This document shows positions 25,671-34,778 of a DNA stretch of 64,000 nt, piece by piece. Source of the stretch: Thermococcus sp. Lineage in GTDB: Archaea; Methanobacteriota_B; Thermococci; Thermococcales; Thermococcaceae. The translations under genes and the position numbers were made by a program. The notes beneath the pieces are model-generated. The model was not told the origin of the DNA. It worked only from the letters and a program-made list of their open reading frames with translations, and made no database searches. The stretch covers positions 80,605-144,604 of the forward strand of contig NZ_WANV01000041.1 in assembly GCF_015521605.1 (NCBI RefSeq), written 5' to 3'. The number at the start of each line of letters is the position of its first letter. The stretch's first letter is position 1.

Positions 25671-27698
25671 ATGCTCGGCAGAAAAGTAATCTCCCTGTTG
25701 ATAGCCCTTTTTGCCCTGGCAGCGATTCCAGCAGGCACAGTCTGGGCAGCGGCTCCAACTACCCCCGGAGACATCCTGATTCAGCCCCTGCCTGGAACAC
25801 CTGCGATAGGAATGCCCGGTGATGTTATAGAGATATATCCTGCAGAGGGTGTCACAATCCAGGGGCTGCAGATAGTTTCAATACTCCACGGGCCATATAA
25901 TCTGGAAATCGTTGGCACAGATAACGGAATAGTCAAAGCTAAAATCCCTGAGGACGCGGCACCCGATGTCTACTTCCTTGTCGTGAAGAGCGACAAAGGA
26001 GAGGTAACCATCCCGAACGGCGTGTGGGTCATGAAGAAAGCGCCGACGGTTCTCAAGATTGCCCAGGGTAGCGACCTTCACGTGACGAGCGGCTCAAAGA
26101 TGGGCTTCGTCTGCGGGGACTACTTCCAGAAGAGCATCACAGGTATCCTCGAGTACTGCAAGAGCCCGGTAGCACTTCACAGCTACACCGCCACCGACAG
26201 CTTCATGACCTACTATGGCATGGTGGGTGCCGATGGGGAGAACGTGATAAATATAATACTTGTAACGGGTGACGACGTTGACACCAACGGCGACAGGGAG
26301 GGCTATGTACTTCTTGACCGTGCCATCCTCCATGCGACTGCCGCAGGAACCCCACTCATAACGGTCAAGGGCAACCACGACCATCCCCCAACATATTACA
26401 GCAAGTACGTCGGCCCGAGGTACTTCTACAGGGTCATCGGTGATTTCCTCATAATAGGCCTCGACAGCAGGGGCGAGGAGAGGCACCCAGAGATGGAACA
26501 GCTCCAGTGGATGGAGAAGGTTCTTCAGGATCACCCAGACAAGATTCCGATAGTCCTCGTCCACCACCCGTTCTGGTACATCAGCAGGCAAAATGGAGGA
26601 GTCGTGGAGAACCTCACCGCCTTTGACGACAACGACTGGCAGCAGATAAAGAAGCTCGCCAGCTGGGACTGGGTCGGGAGGAACGGCGAGTACGAGGACA
26701 TAGCCAGGTACTTCCTCCAGCTCGTCGAGAAGTACAACGTCAGGCTCGTCCTCAGCGGCCACATCCATAGGGATAAACCCGTCCTCTACATTGACAAGAA
26801 TGGCAACGAGCACTGGTTCTATGCCCTCACGACCACCGGAGCACCAGACAAGACCAGCAATCCGCCGAGCGAGACCGACAAGCAGAGGGGTTATACCAAA
26901 CCCAGCTGGTACGGCTCCCAGATAATCTACGTTTACGACAACGGCACAGTCAAGTTCCCGTTTGTCAGCAACCTCTTTGATAAGGAGAAGCCCGTCTCGC
27001 TTCCGGTTCCGCAGAAGTTCATCGTCTTCCGCCAGGACGGGGATGACGGAACGGCGGTCAAGTTCATCAACGAGCTCGGCAAGAGCATAAGCGGTCCTAT
27101 AGTCCTCCAGATACCCTCAGGGGCCAAAGTTGACCCGCAGGCAACCAACATAACCTACACCGTCCTCGGCGAGAGGGAAATCGGCGGAACCTACTACATG
27201 CTCCTCAACGTTACCGTTCCGGAGGGAATCAGTCAGATAACCGTGGTCAAGGGCGCAGACAACCAGGCACCCTCCGTCAAGGTTGGATACCTATCACCAA
27301 GCAAGCCCAAGCCGGGCAAGGCCTTCAAGGTCTACATCAGCGCCAGCGACAACGTTGGAATCAGGGACATGAAGGTGCAGATAATAAGCGACGGGAAGGT
27401 CATAGCCGAGTACCCGGCGTTCTCAATGAAGCCCGCGGAGGTTTCTGCTACATACTTCACCGAGGTTCCCGGCGTTGATGCGAGCGAATTTACCATAAAA
27501 GTCATAGCTACCGACTTCTACGGCAACACTGCGGAAACCACTTACACCGTCGGTGGAAGTGCAACCACCCCAACCACCACAAGCCCCGCTGAGAGCACCA
27601 CCGAAAGCGCCACACAGGGCACCACCGGAAGCACCTGCGGTCCAGCAGCCCTCGTCGGCCTTGCACTCGTCCCGCTCCTCCTCAGGAGGAGGAAGTGA
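25671..27698 (+). CDS. Secreted CGP-CTERM metallophosphoesterase
   Basis: Exported calcineurin-type phosphoesterase of 675 residues. After a signal peptide (1-27) and a beta-rich domain come the metal-binding motifs in canonical order: D135-L-H137, GD201, N235-H236-D237, H298/H299 and GH364-I-H366. A C-terminal Ig-like domain (about 545-640) leads through a Thr/Ser-rich linker to STCGPAALVGLALVPLLLRRRK, a CGP-CTERM anchor. The enzyme should act on phosphate esters at the cell surface; with the ABC importer just upstream, a role in scavenging phosphorylated compounds is plausible. GGTGAT and an ACTTATAAC box precede it. Confidence 0.9.
   Translation: MLGRKVISLLIALFALAAIPAGTVWAAAPTTPGDILIQPLPGTPAIGMPGDVIEIYPAEGVTIQGLQIVSILHGPYNLEIVGTDNGIVKAKIPEDAAPDVYFLVVKSDKGEVTIPNGVWVMKKAPTVLKIAQGSDLHVTSGSKMGFVCGDYFQKSITGILEYCKSPVALHSYTATDSFMTYYGMVGADGENVINIILVTGDDVDTNGDREGYVLLDRAILHATAAGTPLITVKGNHDHPPTYYSKYVGPRYFYRVIGDFLIIGLDSRGEERHPEMEQLQWMEKVLQDHPDKIPIVLVHHPFWYISRQNGGVVENLTAFDDNDWQQIKKLASWDWVGRNGEYEDIARYFLQLVEKYNVRLVLSGHIHRDKPVLYIDKNGNEHWFYALTTTGAPDKTSNPPSETDKQRGYTKPSWYGSQIIYVYDNGTVKFPFVSNLFDKEKPVSLPVPQKFIVFRQDGDDGTAVKFINELGKSISGPIVLQIPSGAKVDPQATNITYTVLGEREIGGTYYMLLNVTVPEGISQITVVKGADNQAPSVKVGYLSPSKPKPGKAFKVYISASDNVGIRDMKVQIISDGKVIAEYPAFSMKPAEVSATYFTEVPGVDASEFTIKVIATDFYGNTAETTYTVGGSATTPTTTSPAESTTESATQGTTGSTCGPAALVGLALVPLLLRRRK
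27626..27664 (+). repeat. 39-base identical segment encoding the CGP-CTERM motif (copy 2)
   Basis: Second copy of the identical nucleotide block found at 20287-20325; sequence on either side diverges at once, except for the general Thr-rich linker and basic tail composition. Confidence 0.8.
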
Positions 27699-27699
27699 C

Positions 27700-27714
27700 C
27701 TTTTCCCTCTTTTT
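27700..27714 (+). terminator. T-rich terminator after the phosphoesterase gene
   Basis: Pyrimidine tract with T4 and T5 runs starts directly after the TGA stop, consistent with archaeal oligo-T termination. Confidence 0.45.
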
Positions 27715-27785
27715 ATGTTACTTTGCGTCGTTTCTGACCATCCGCGAAAGGGGAAGAGTTTTTAAACCATCCCCATAAGCCCTCC

Positions 27786-28409
27786 ATGGTGATGAAGGTG
27801 AAGTTCAAAGGCAAGGCCTTCGGCAACATCGTGAGGATGGAATTTGATATCCTCACCCTCGGCGAGCTTAAAATAGACGACCTGCGAGACTTCGATATCG
27901 ACTCCATCAAGATAGAGCTCAAACCAACCTCTTCTGGCATAAAGGTCATTGGCATATGGGAGGGCACGATTGAGGACGCCGGCGAGGGGATAAAGAAAGC
28001 CCTCCAGGAGAGCTACAAGCTCCGTGAGAGGATCCTCAACAGGATAAAAAGCAAGACCGAGGCCATCAGGAGCACCATGCACCAGCTTGGCTTCAAGGAG
28101 GAAGTCGAGGGATACGGAAGCGTTCTCCGGTTCACCAAGAAGGTCGGTTCGTACGAGATAATAGTGATAGCCTCGACCACAGAGGACGTGGTGCGCGTTG
28201 AGGTCTACGGCAACGACAAAAAGATAATCAGCCCCGAGATAGAGAGCATCTTCGAGGACGTTGAGGTCGAGGAACTTGAGGTCTACGACTTCGAGGACAG
28301 CAAGGAAGAGAGGCTCGTCATCAACCTTGAAATTCCAAAGAACGAGGAGAAACCGGAGAGGAAGATAGTGGAAGCCATAAAGATGATAGAGAACATGCTG
28401 ATGGCCTGA
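27786..28409 (+). CDS. Hypothetical conserved-looking protein with coiled helix and charged tail
   Basis: 207 residues, no family recognised. The N-terminal third is beta-rich (FGNIVRMEFDILTLGELKIDD), a helix follows (GIKKALQESYKLRERILNRI), then a second alpha/beta part and an acidic, Lys/Glu-rich end. A TTTTTAAACC box at about 27759-27768 implies a leaderless message; ATG 27792 fits the spacing slightly better than ATG 27786, a two-residue difference. Convergent with the Mrr-like gene, stop to stop. Confidence 0.6.
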   Translation: MVMKVKFKGKAFGNIVRMEFDILTLGELKIDDLRDFDIDSIKIELKPTSSGIKVIGIWEGTIEDAGEGIKKALQESYKLRERILNRIKSKTEAIRSTMHQLGFKEEVEGYGSVLRFTKKVGSYEIIVIASTTEDVVRVEVYGNDKKIISPEIESIFEDVEVEELEVYDFEDSKEERLVINLEIPKNEEKPERKIVEAIKMIENMLMA

Positions 28410-30548
28410 TCATTTGTATCTGCTCTCAAGCTGCAGCTGCTTTAGCTTTGCCGTTATTCCTTTTATCGGTGCGGTGTCTTCGCTCAGTATCCTGCCGGTT
28501 TTTGTGTCTATCCTTGCGTAGTAGAACCTCTCCCCGCCGGAGACCTTGATGTTTATGTACCCCCTGTCCTTGTAGTGGGTGAGCCTCTCGGTTGTTAGGG
28601 TTTCCTCGCCAAAGGCCTTCCTTAGGTGTTCATGATACATTGTCTCAATGGCCATCTCCGTGAAGCGCACGTTTTCCTTGAGAACCTCCCCCGTGGCCCT
28701 GTGGAGAATAAGTGTCCCCACCTTGGTCTTCCCCGCGAACTCCACACTCCAGTTTTCATCAAGGGAAACCGAGTCTATTCTGGCCTCCTCATCAATCCCT
28801 CTGGCACGTTCCAGGGCTATTTTTTCCGCCAGCTCCCGCCTAAGAACGCGGTCGACCTCCTCGACAAGCTTCCCATCCTTGCTCAGCCTTATGGTGACCA
28901 CGTGCCTGTCGTTCTCAGCCTTCAGCATGTACTCCGCCTCGTTCCCCTTCACCGAGACTATCTCAAAATTGGGGTATCTCTCTGCGACAAGTTCCTTTGC
29001 CCTCTCTGGGGTTATCTCCACGAGGTAGTCGAGAACGTCCCCCGTGGCGCCGTCCACCTTCACGGTCGCCCTTCCGTCGGGGCTCTCAAGAACCAGTTCG
29101 AGGTACTTGTGCTCAAGCACCCTGTGGGACTTCATCTCAAGGTTCCTGAGCGGGAAGTTTGCCTCTATGACCCCTCGGGCATTTTTGAAGGCCTCCTCCG
29201 GAGAAGGAAGCTTCCTGACCTCCCTGTACTTTCCGTTCGTCAGGTCAACCTCAAGAACCGCTATGCCGTCACCAAGGAGAACGTCCGCAACGGCCACCTT
29301 CTTGCCCTTCTCAAGGTTGATGACATCGCCATCAGGGTACGCCTTTCTCAACAGCCCGTCCAAGGCCTCGTCACTCAAAAGGGCTTCGAGGCTTAGGGGC
29401 TTCCCGGTGTATGCATTGAAAGAAATCTCAAACGAGAAGCTCCTGGTTCTGCCCGAGATTTTGACCCTGTCCCTGTCCCTCTTGAGCTCCCTCTCAAGGA
29501 CTTCCTCACCGGTCTGCTTGAGAACCATCTCCCCCGTTTTTCCCACGAAGTACTCATCCGGCAGGGGTTGTATCTCGAACTGCACCTCTCCGGTTTCCAA
29601 ATTGACGGTCGCTTTTGCCGTGTTTTCTCCCACTTTTAGGTCGAGCCTTGCAAGTTTCGGAACATAGACCTTCTTGCGCTCATGGATTGTTATTTTTCCC
29701 TCCGCAACCCCTAGTTCTTTGGCGGCCTTCTCCTTCAGTATGAGAACGGCCTCGCTCGGGCTTATCGGAACATCTATGAACCTCTCTGTGGCCCGGATTA
29801 TTGAGCCGTCGTTGAGCAGCGCCTTGGTCACGGGGACGCTGAGATTCTTATCTTCCGTCGCACGGAGGACTATCCTATCACCTGAGAACACGACCGCCTT
29901 GTCCTTCTGGTTACTCTCCTCAAGGAACCAGGAGAATATGTACGCACTGGACAGGGTCACGGAAAGGGCGCGGAGGCTCATCTCAGAGGGCTTAATCGGA
30001 TATTTGGAAGAGGCAAAGGATGCCACCTTCTTAAACACGTTCTCGGCGGAGAAGTCATATAGAAGCGGGGCATCGAGCTCAAACTCGCTGAGAGGACTTT
30101 TTTTGGCGGGCTCTTTCCTGGCGTTCTCGGCCATCTTTACAAGTTCCTCGGGAGGCTCAACTGAGTAGTTATGGAACAGAGAAGCCAGCTTCTCCCCGTC
30201 CCAGGGGATTATCCTGCCCCTGTACTCCCGGGATATGAGAACCTTGGCGTCCTTGGTAAACCCGACAGTCGATATCAATATGCCCTTGTCGGCCTTGTAC
30301 TTGTCCACAAGCCCGGCAAAAACGTTGATATCCCTTGAAGATGCCAGCCCCTTCCTGTGAACGGCTATCACCAGCTTCTCCATGCCGGCTATGGGGTCGT
30401 CCCTTATGGCCACGATGTCTATTCCCCAGTCCTTCTTGCTGGAAACCCTCTCGTAGTCCCTGAACCCCATTCTTTTCAGCAGTTCGATCACGTTTTCAAT
30501 GAGAACGTCCTCTGGCGCGAGCATTATTATATCCTGCGTCCACGACAT
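28410..30548 (-). CDS. Mrr-like restriction endonuclease domain fused to PepSY-like repeats
   Basis: About 712 residues. The first ~130 resemble an Mrr-type PD-(D/E)XK domain: LLKRMGFRDYERVSSKKDWG, GIDIVAIRDD, LVIAVHRKG and DKGILISTVGFTKDAK. The usual Gln/Glu-x-Lys reads H-R-K, so catalysis is in doubt. The rest contains at least five PepSY-like units, each ending in a TGE/TGK-type turn (NLETGEVQ, NAYTGKPL, GATGDVLD, RATGEVLK, DTKTGRIL). No signal peptide or membrane helix is visible. ATG 30548 is favoured over a start 30 codons upstream because GGTGAG precedes it. The combination suggests a DNA-processing enzyme with a regulatory region; function unknown. Confidence 0.65.
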   Translation of the reverse strand: MSWTQDIIMLAPEDVLIENVIELLKRMGFRDYERVSSKKDWGIDIVAIRDDPIAGMEKLVIAVHRKGLASSRDINVFAGLVDKYKADKGILISTVGFTKDAKVLISREYRGRIIPWDGEKLASLFHNYSVEPPEELVKMAENARKEPAKKSPLSEFELDAPLLYDFSAENVFKKVASFASSKYPIKPSEMSLRALSVTLSSAYIFSWFLEESNQKDKAVVFSGDRIVLRATEDKNLSVPVTKALLNDGSIIRATERFIDVPISPSEAVLILKEKAAKELGVAEGKITIHERKKVYVPKLARLDLKVGENTAKATVNLETGEVQFEIQPLPDEYFVGKTGEMVLKQTGEEVLERELKRDRDRVKISGRTRSFSFEISFNAYTGKPLSLEALLSDEALDGLLRKAYPDGDVINLEKGKKVAVADVLLGDGIAVLEVDLTNGKYREVRKLPSPEEAFKNARGVIEANFPLRNLEMKSHRVLEHKYLELVLESPDGRATVKVDGATGDVLDYLVEITPERAKELVAERYPNFEIVSVKGNEAEYMLKAENDRHVVTIRLSKDGKLVEEVDRVLRRELAEKIALERARGIDEEARIDSVSLDENWSVEFAGKTKVGTLILHRATGEVLKENVRFTEMAIETMYHEHLRKAFGEETLTTERLTHYKDRGYINIKVSGGERFYYARIDTKTGRILSEDTAPIKGITAKLKQLQLESRYK

Positions 30549-30693
30549 CACTCTCACCCATGAAAGCGAAATCCTGCACTGGAATATTCTCTGTCTTATT
30601 TTATAAATCTCTTTCCCCCGGAAATTCATTATCACCAAAAGTGTTCAAAATAAGTTTTTAACGGGTGAAATTTAACACCGCGATGGTGATGGA
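30549..30693. promoter_or_regulatory. Divergent promoter region Mrr-like gene / pgk
   Basis: A minus-strand TTTATAAAAT box at about 30596-30606 serves the Mrr-like gene. On the plus side AAGTTTTTAAC (30651-30661) and the GGTGATGG ribosome site (30685-30692) serve pgk. No clear operator seen. Confidence 0.45.
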
Positions 30694-31923
30694 ATGTTCA
30701 GGCTCACGGACTTCAGCTACCACGGCAAGACGGTGTTTCTGAGGGCAGACTTAAACTCCCCCGTCAGGGACGGGAGGATAATAAGCGACGCGCGCTTCAG
30801 GGCAGTTCTCCCGACGATAATATACCTTCTGGAGCACGGGGCGAGGGTCGTCATAGGAACGCACCAGAGCAAGCCGTACAAGGGGGACTACATCACCACG
30901 GAGGAACATGCCGAAATCTTGAGCGGTCTTCTCGGCCAGGAAGTTGAATACGTTGAGGACATATTTGGAAAGTACGCCCGCGAGAGGATAAAGGCACTGA
31001 AACCCGGCGAGGCCCTCATGTTAGAAAACCTCCGCTTCGCCGCGGAGGAGGTTAAATATAAGCCCATAGAGGAGTGTGAGAAGACCTTTTTCGTGAGAAA
31101 GCTGGCGCCGCTCATCGACTACGTCGTGAACGACGCCTTTGCGGCCGCCCACCGAAGCCAGCCGTCCCTGGTGGGTTTTGCGAGGCTGAAGCCCATGGTA
31201 ATGGGCTTTCTTATGGAGAGGGAGGTTAAGGCCCTCACCAGGGCCTACGATACCCAGGAAAAGCCCCGCGTCTACGTCCTCGGTGGGGCAAAGGTGGACG
31301 ATTCACTCCGCGTTGCTGAAAACGTACTGAGGAACGGCAGGGCGGAGCTTATACTGACCGGCGGTCTCGTCGGCCACGTCTTCACCCTCGCCAAGGGATT
31401 CCACCTGGGCGATGCGAACCTTGAGTTCATGGAGAGGAGAGGCCTGCTGGAGCTGGTTGACTGGGCGGAGGAGATCCTCAACGAGTTCTATCCCCATGTG
31501 AGAACCCCCGTGGATTTTGCCGTGGACTACAGGGGCGAGCGCGTCGAAGTTGATCTGCTGAGCGAGGAGAAGTGGCTCTTCGACGAGCACCCGATACTCG
31601 ACATAGGCTCAAGAACCGTTGAAAAGTACCGCGAAGTGCTGATGGGGGCGAAGATAATAGTCGCCAACGGACCTATGGGCGTCTTCGAGAGGGAGGAATT
31701 CGCCGTTGGAACAGTGGGGGTTTTCAAGGCGATAGGTGAGAGCCCTGCCTTCAGCATAGTCGGGGGAGGACATTCCATAGCAAGCATATACCAGCACAAC
31801 ATAACGGGCATAAGCCACGTTTCAACGGGCGGGGGCGCGATGCTGAGCTTCTTTGCGGGGGAAAAGCTCCCTGTCCTGGAGGCGTTCAGAATAAGTTACG
31901 AGAAGTTCAGAGGAGGGGCATAG
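30694..31923 (+). CDS. pgk: Phosphoglycerate kinase
   Basis: Interconverts 1,3-bisphosphoglycerate + ADP and 3-phosphoglycerate + ATP; in Thermococcales it works mainly in gluconeogenesis because GAPOR/GAPN bypass this step in glycolysis. 409 residues. The N-terminal signature VFLRADLNSPV, the substrate histidine motif GTHQSKPY, LLENLRF, NDAFAAAHRSQPS, GGAKVDDSLRVAEN and the C-terminal NGPMGVFE and GGGHSIAS are all in order. GGTGATGG precedes the ATG. Confidence 0.97.
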   Translation: MFRLTDFSYHGKTVFLRADLNSPVRDGRIISDARFRAVLPTIIYLLEHGARVVIGTHQSKPYKGDYITTEEHAEILSGLLGQEVEYVEDIFGKYARERIKALKPGEALMLENLRFAAEEVKYKPIEECEKTFFVRKLAPLIDYVVNDAFAAAHRSQPSLVGFARLKPMVMGFLMEREVKALTRAYDTQEKPRVYVLGGAKVDDSLRVAENVLRNGRAELILTGGLVGHVFTLAKGFHLGDANLEFMERRGLLELVDWAEEILNEFYPHVRTPVDFAVDYRGERVEVDLLSEEKWLFDEHPILDIGSRTVEKYREVLMGAKIIVANGPMGVFEREEFAVGTVGVFKAIGESPAFSIVGGGHSIASIYQHNITGISHVSTGGGAMLSFFAGEKLPVLEAFRISYEKFRGGA

Positions 31924-31925
31924 GT

Positions 31926-32468
31926 TCAATCTTTTTTCGTTTTCTCGTAGAGCCTCCTGTAGGACCCTCTGAACTGGAAAACCATTATGACCGCATAGAC
32001 GACTGCGAAGGACTTCAGGGGAAAGTGGCCGCCGAGATAATAATTCAACAGAGCTATAGTCCCGAGAACGGCAAGATATGTTGTGAGGACGTTCAGAAAA
32101 GCGGCCCTCGTTGAACCTATCCTGTAGGCGAGCCACACCCAGAGGTAGGAGTCAAGCCGGAAGAACCACGCCAGTTTCAGCTGTTCCTCCGGACTGACTT
32201 CAACCGAATATGCATCCTCCTCAAGCTTTTTCCGGGAGAGGTAGGACAAAACCCCGGTTAGTATCAAGGCCAGCAGGGACAGGAGGACAAGGGCAAAGGA
32301 ATCGAAGACCGCCCCAAGGGCCATAGAAATGATGGCCAGGGTGAAGGTCAGGTAAACGGTGAGAGAGCTCCCCGAGAGTCGGCCCTTTTTGAAGAGGTAG
32401 GCGGGGTAAAGGCTAAAGTACGGAACCACAGCCAGGAGGATGAGGGCAAACAGTGCCGCACGCTCCAT
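31926..32468 (-). CDS. Hypothetical membrane protein
   Basis: 180 residues with five or so hydrophobic segments: two at the N-terminus, two centrally, and one near residues 145-165, with a charged loop (LSRKKLEEDAYSVEVSPEEQ) between. No family motif recognised. Convergent with pgk, two bases between stops. It follows the ABC-2 genes on the same strand but at some distance. Confidence 0.55.
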   Translation of the reverse strand: MERAALFALILLAVVPYFSLYPAYLFKKGRLSGSSLTVYLTFTLAIISMALGAVFDSFALVLLSLLALILTGVLSYLSRKKLEEDAYSVEVSPEEQLKLAWFFRLDSYLWVWLAYRIGSTRAAFLNVLTTYLAVLGTIALLNYYLGGHFPLKSFAVVYAVIMVFQFRGSYRRLYEKTKKD

Positions 32469-32543
32469 TCCGCATCGGGGTCCTTAGGACTCGAAAAAAT
32501 AAAAAGATTTCGACCCAAAATAGGAATATTGGAGATACTGTTC

Positions 32544-33308
32544 TCAGTCTATCGTCGCCCTCCTGAAGCCCAGCGCCGCGATCCCGGCGAACAGAGCCGC
32601 CAGACCGATGAGCACGACCCAGTCCGTGACGATTCCAAAGGTCGGCTCGACTCCAGCCAGATAATACCTGGAACCGTCGACCGCGTAGGTCAGGGGGTTT
32701 ACCTTGGCCAGCCACTGCATCCACTCGGGCATCGTGCTTATCGGGTAGAAGGCACCGCTGAGGAAGGTCATGGGGAGCATTATCATGGTCACTATCATCT
32801 GGAAGCCTTCCATGCTGGTCATCTTGAGCGCTATCGCGACACCCATGCCGGCTATCGCTATTCCGACGAGGAAGCTCATGCCGAGCGCAGGGAGGACTCC
32901 AGAGACGTTGAGGTCAGCCAGGAAAAAGCTGAGCGCGAGGATTATGACCCCCTGTATCATGGCCATGAGTGCTCCCCCTGTGATTCTCCCGAGTATTGCC
33001 TCTGTTCTGCTGGCGGGGGCGACGAGAATCTCCTTCAGAAAGCCGAACTGCTTGTCCCAGATGAGCGTTATGCCCTGCATGAAGCTCATGTTGAAGACCG
33101 TCATGGCGATTATTCCGGGCACAAGGTATGTCATGTAGTCAACGCCGCCGAATATCTGCGACGCAAATGGGTTGTCAAAGACACCTGCCCAGCCCTTTCC
33201 GAAGAAGATGAGCCAGATGAGCGGGTTGATTATGCTCCCGATGACCCTCGCACGGGAGCGGGAAAAGCGCTTCAGCTCGCGGTATATCATGGTGAAAAAG
33301 ACCTGCAT
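32544..33308 (-). CDS. ABC-2 type transporter permease
   Basis: 254-residue membrane subunit of an ABC exporter with about six helices; the start FFTMIYRELKRFSRSRARVIGSIINPLIWLIFFG and TFLSGAFYPISTMPEWMQWLAKVNPLTY are classic ABC-2 permease signatures. GGAGGTGAT precedes the ATG. Last gene of padR-ATPase-permease. The cargo is unknown; such systems usually export drugs, lipids or antibiotics. Confidence 0.93.
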   Translation of the reverse strand: MQVFFTMIYRELKRFSRSRARVIGSIINPLIWLIFFGKGWAGVFDNPFASQIFGGVDYMTYLVPGIIAMTVFNMSFMQGITLIWDKQFGFLKEILVAPASRTEAILGRITGGALMAMIQGVIILALSFFLADLNVSGVLPALGMSFLVGIAIAGMGVAIALKMTSMEGFQMIVTMIMLPMTFLSGAFYPISTMPEWMQWLAKVNPLTYAVDGSRYYLAGVEPTFGIVTDWVVLIGLAALFAGIAALGFRRATID

Positions 33309-33312
33309 GCCA

Positions 33313-34296
33313 TCACCTCCTCATCCTGGCCCTCATTATCATTTTCGCCATGTCTCCCTCGCCGCCTTCCTCCCTGATTTCCCTGCCCGTCAGGTGCAGG
33401 AAGACGTCGTTGAGCGTCGGTCTGTGGTAGGTGACCTCGAGAATCCGGACGCCGGTTTCCTTCGCCAGTTCAAAGAGCTTTGGCAGAGCCTCAGCGGCGT
33501 TGTCCACATCGAGCCGTATCCGTCCATCCGGGAGCATCTTGCAGCCCTTGATGAAATCCGCCTTGAGGCACCTGAGTTCATCCCTTGCCCGGAGCTTCAG
33601 GTAGATTATGTCGCTGCCCACGAGTTTCTTGAGCTCCTCGGCGGTGCCCTCCGCGATTATCTTTCCGTGGTCCATTATGGCTATCCTGTCGGCCAGCTGC
33701 TCGGCCTCGTCCATGTAGTGGGTGGTGAGGAAAATCGTCATGTTGTGCTCCTCCTTCATTGCTCTGATGTAGTCCCAGATGTGGGCCCTCGTCTGGGGGT
33801 CGAGGCCTATCGTCGGCTCGTCGAGAAACAGTATTTCAGGCTCGTGGAGAAGAGAGCGCGCTATCTCAAGCCTTCTCTGCATGCCGCCGGAGAAGAACTT
33901 GACGGGTCTGTTCCGGAACTCCCACAGCTCAACGAACTTGAGGAGGCGTTCTATCTTCTCCTTCAGCTCGTCCCCGCTCAGACCGTATATCCTGCCGTGG
34001 ATGAGCATGTTCTCGTAGGCGGTAAGTTCCCTGTCAACGCTCGGATCCTGAAAGACTATCCCTATCTTCCTCCTCACGGCTATCGGTTCCTTAAGGACGT
34101 CATGGCCGGCAACGGTGGCCCTTCCGGCGGTGGGCTTGAGGAGGGTCGTTAGAACGTGAACGGTGGTGGTCTTCCCGGCACCGTTCGGCCCCAGAAAGGC
34201 GAATATCTCACCCTGCTTCACGCTGAAGGATATCCCCCTAACGGCCTCAAAGTCACCGTACTTCTTCACAAGGTTCTCAACTTCTATTGCGTTCAT
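33313..34296 (-). CDS. ABC transporter ATP-binding protein (drug-exporter type)
   Basis: About 327 residues. Walker A GPNGAGKT (36-43), Q-loop VFQDPSVDRELTAYENM, signature FSGGMQRRLEIARSL, Walker B ILFLDEPTIGLDPQTR and IFLTTHYMDEAEQ are characteristic of the DrrA/CcmA group. The C-terminal domain (from about 230) carries the HRPTLNDVFLHLTGR ending typical of the group. ATG 34296 is chosen; it follows the padR stop by one base, so the genes are translationally coupled. Confidence 0.94.
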   Translation of the reverse strand: MNAIEVENLVKKYGDFEAVRGISFSVKQGEIFAFLGPNGAGKTTTVHVLTTLLKPTAGRATVAGHDVLKEPIAVRRKIGIVFQDPSVDRELTAYENMLIHGRIYGLSGDELKEKIERLLKFVELWEFRNRPVKFFSGGMQRRLEIARSLLHEPEILFLDEPTIGLDPQTRAHIWDYIRAMKEEHNMTIFLTTHYMDEAEQLADRIAIMDHGKIIAEGTAEELKKLVGSDIIYLKLRARDELRCLKADFIKGCKMLPDGRIRLDVDNAAEALPKLFELAKETGVRILEVTYHRPTLNDVFLHLTGREIREEGGEGDMAKMIMRARMRR

Positions 34297-34297
34297 C

Positions 34298-34747
34298 TCA
34301 CTCGCCCCCAAGAAGAATCAGGCGCAGCTCTCTGGCGCAGCCGGTGAGGAGTTCCCTGATCTTCGCCCTCTGCTCATCGGTCAGCTCATCCACCGACCCG
34401 AACAGCTCCCTGAAGGCAGCCCTCAGCTCATCTCCCCCAAGTTCAAGGAAGACCTTGTAGGCGCGCATCCTGCGCTTGGCCTCTTCAAGCTCCCCCGCGT
34501 GCTCTTTCAGGTACTTCCTGCCCTTCTCCGTGATGACGTAGGTCTTTCTCTCTCTCGCCCCTGTTCCTGCCACTTCGATGAGGCCACTCCTCCTCAGGGA
34601 GGAGAGTATTGGATACACTGTTCCGGCGCTCAGTCTTATCCCGTACAGCCTCTCCAGCTCTGACATTATACCGTATCCGTGTTTTGGCTCGTGGAGTAGG
34701 TCGAGCACGAGTATTTTCATGTACCCTTTAAAACTCGGACGTTCCAT
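34298..34747 (-). CDS. PadR family transcriptional regulator
   Basis: 149 residues with the PadR winged helix: LVLDLLHEPKHGYGIMSELER, LSAGTVYPILSSLRRSGLIEV and the wing ERKTYVITEKGRKYL, then a helical dimerisation tail. It heads the operon with the ABC exporter genes, and a perfect palindrome lies just in front of it, so autoregulation and ligand-dependent control of the exporter are likely. PadR proteins typically respond to small aromatic or drug-like molecules; the ligand here is unknown. Confidence 0.92.
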   Translation of the reverse strand: MERPSFKGYMKILVLDLLHEPKHGYGIMSELERLYGIRLSAGTVYPILSSLRRSGLIEVAGTGARERKTYVITEKGRKYLKEHAGELEEAKRRMRAYKVFLELGGDELRAAFRELFGSVDELTDEQRAKIRELLTGCARELRLILLGGE

Positions 34748-34758
34748 TTATCTCACCA

Positions 34759-34778
34759 AATATATCGGACGATATATT
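34759..34778. promoter_or_regulatory. Perfect palindrome, probable PadR operator
   Basis: AATATATCGGACGATATATT consists of two perfect 9-base arms around GA. It lies 12 bases upstream of the padR start, directly downstream of the minus-strand TTTTTAA box (about 34781-34787), so it covers the transcription start. PadR proteins bind AT-rich dyads of this kind, which makes this the probable autoregulatory operator. Confidence 0.7.
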
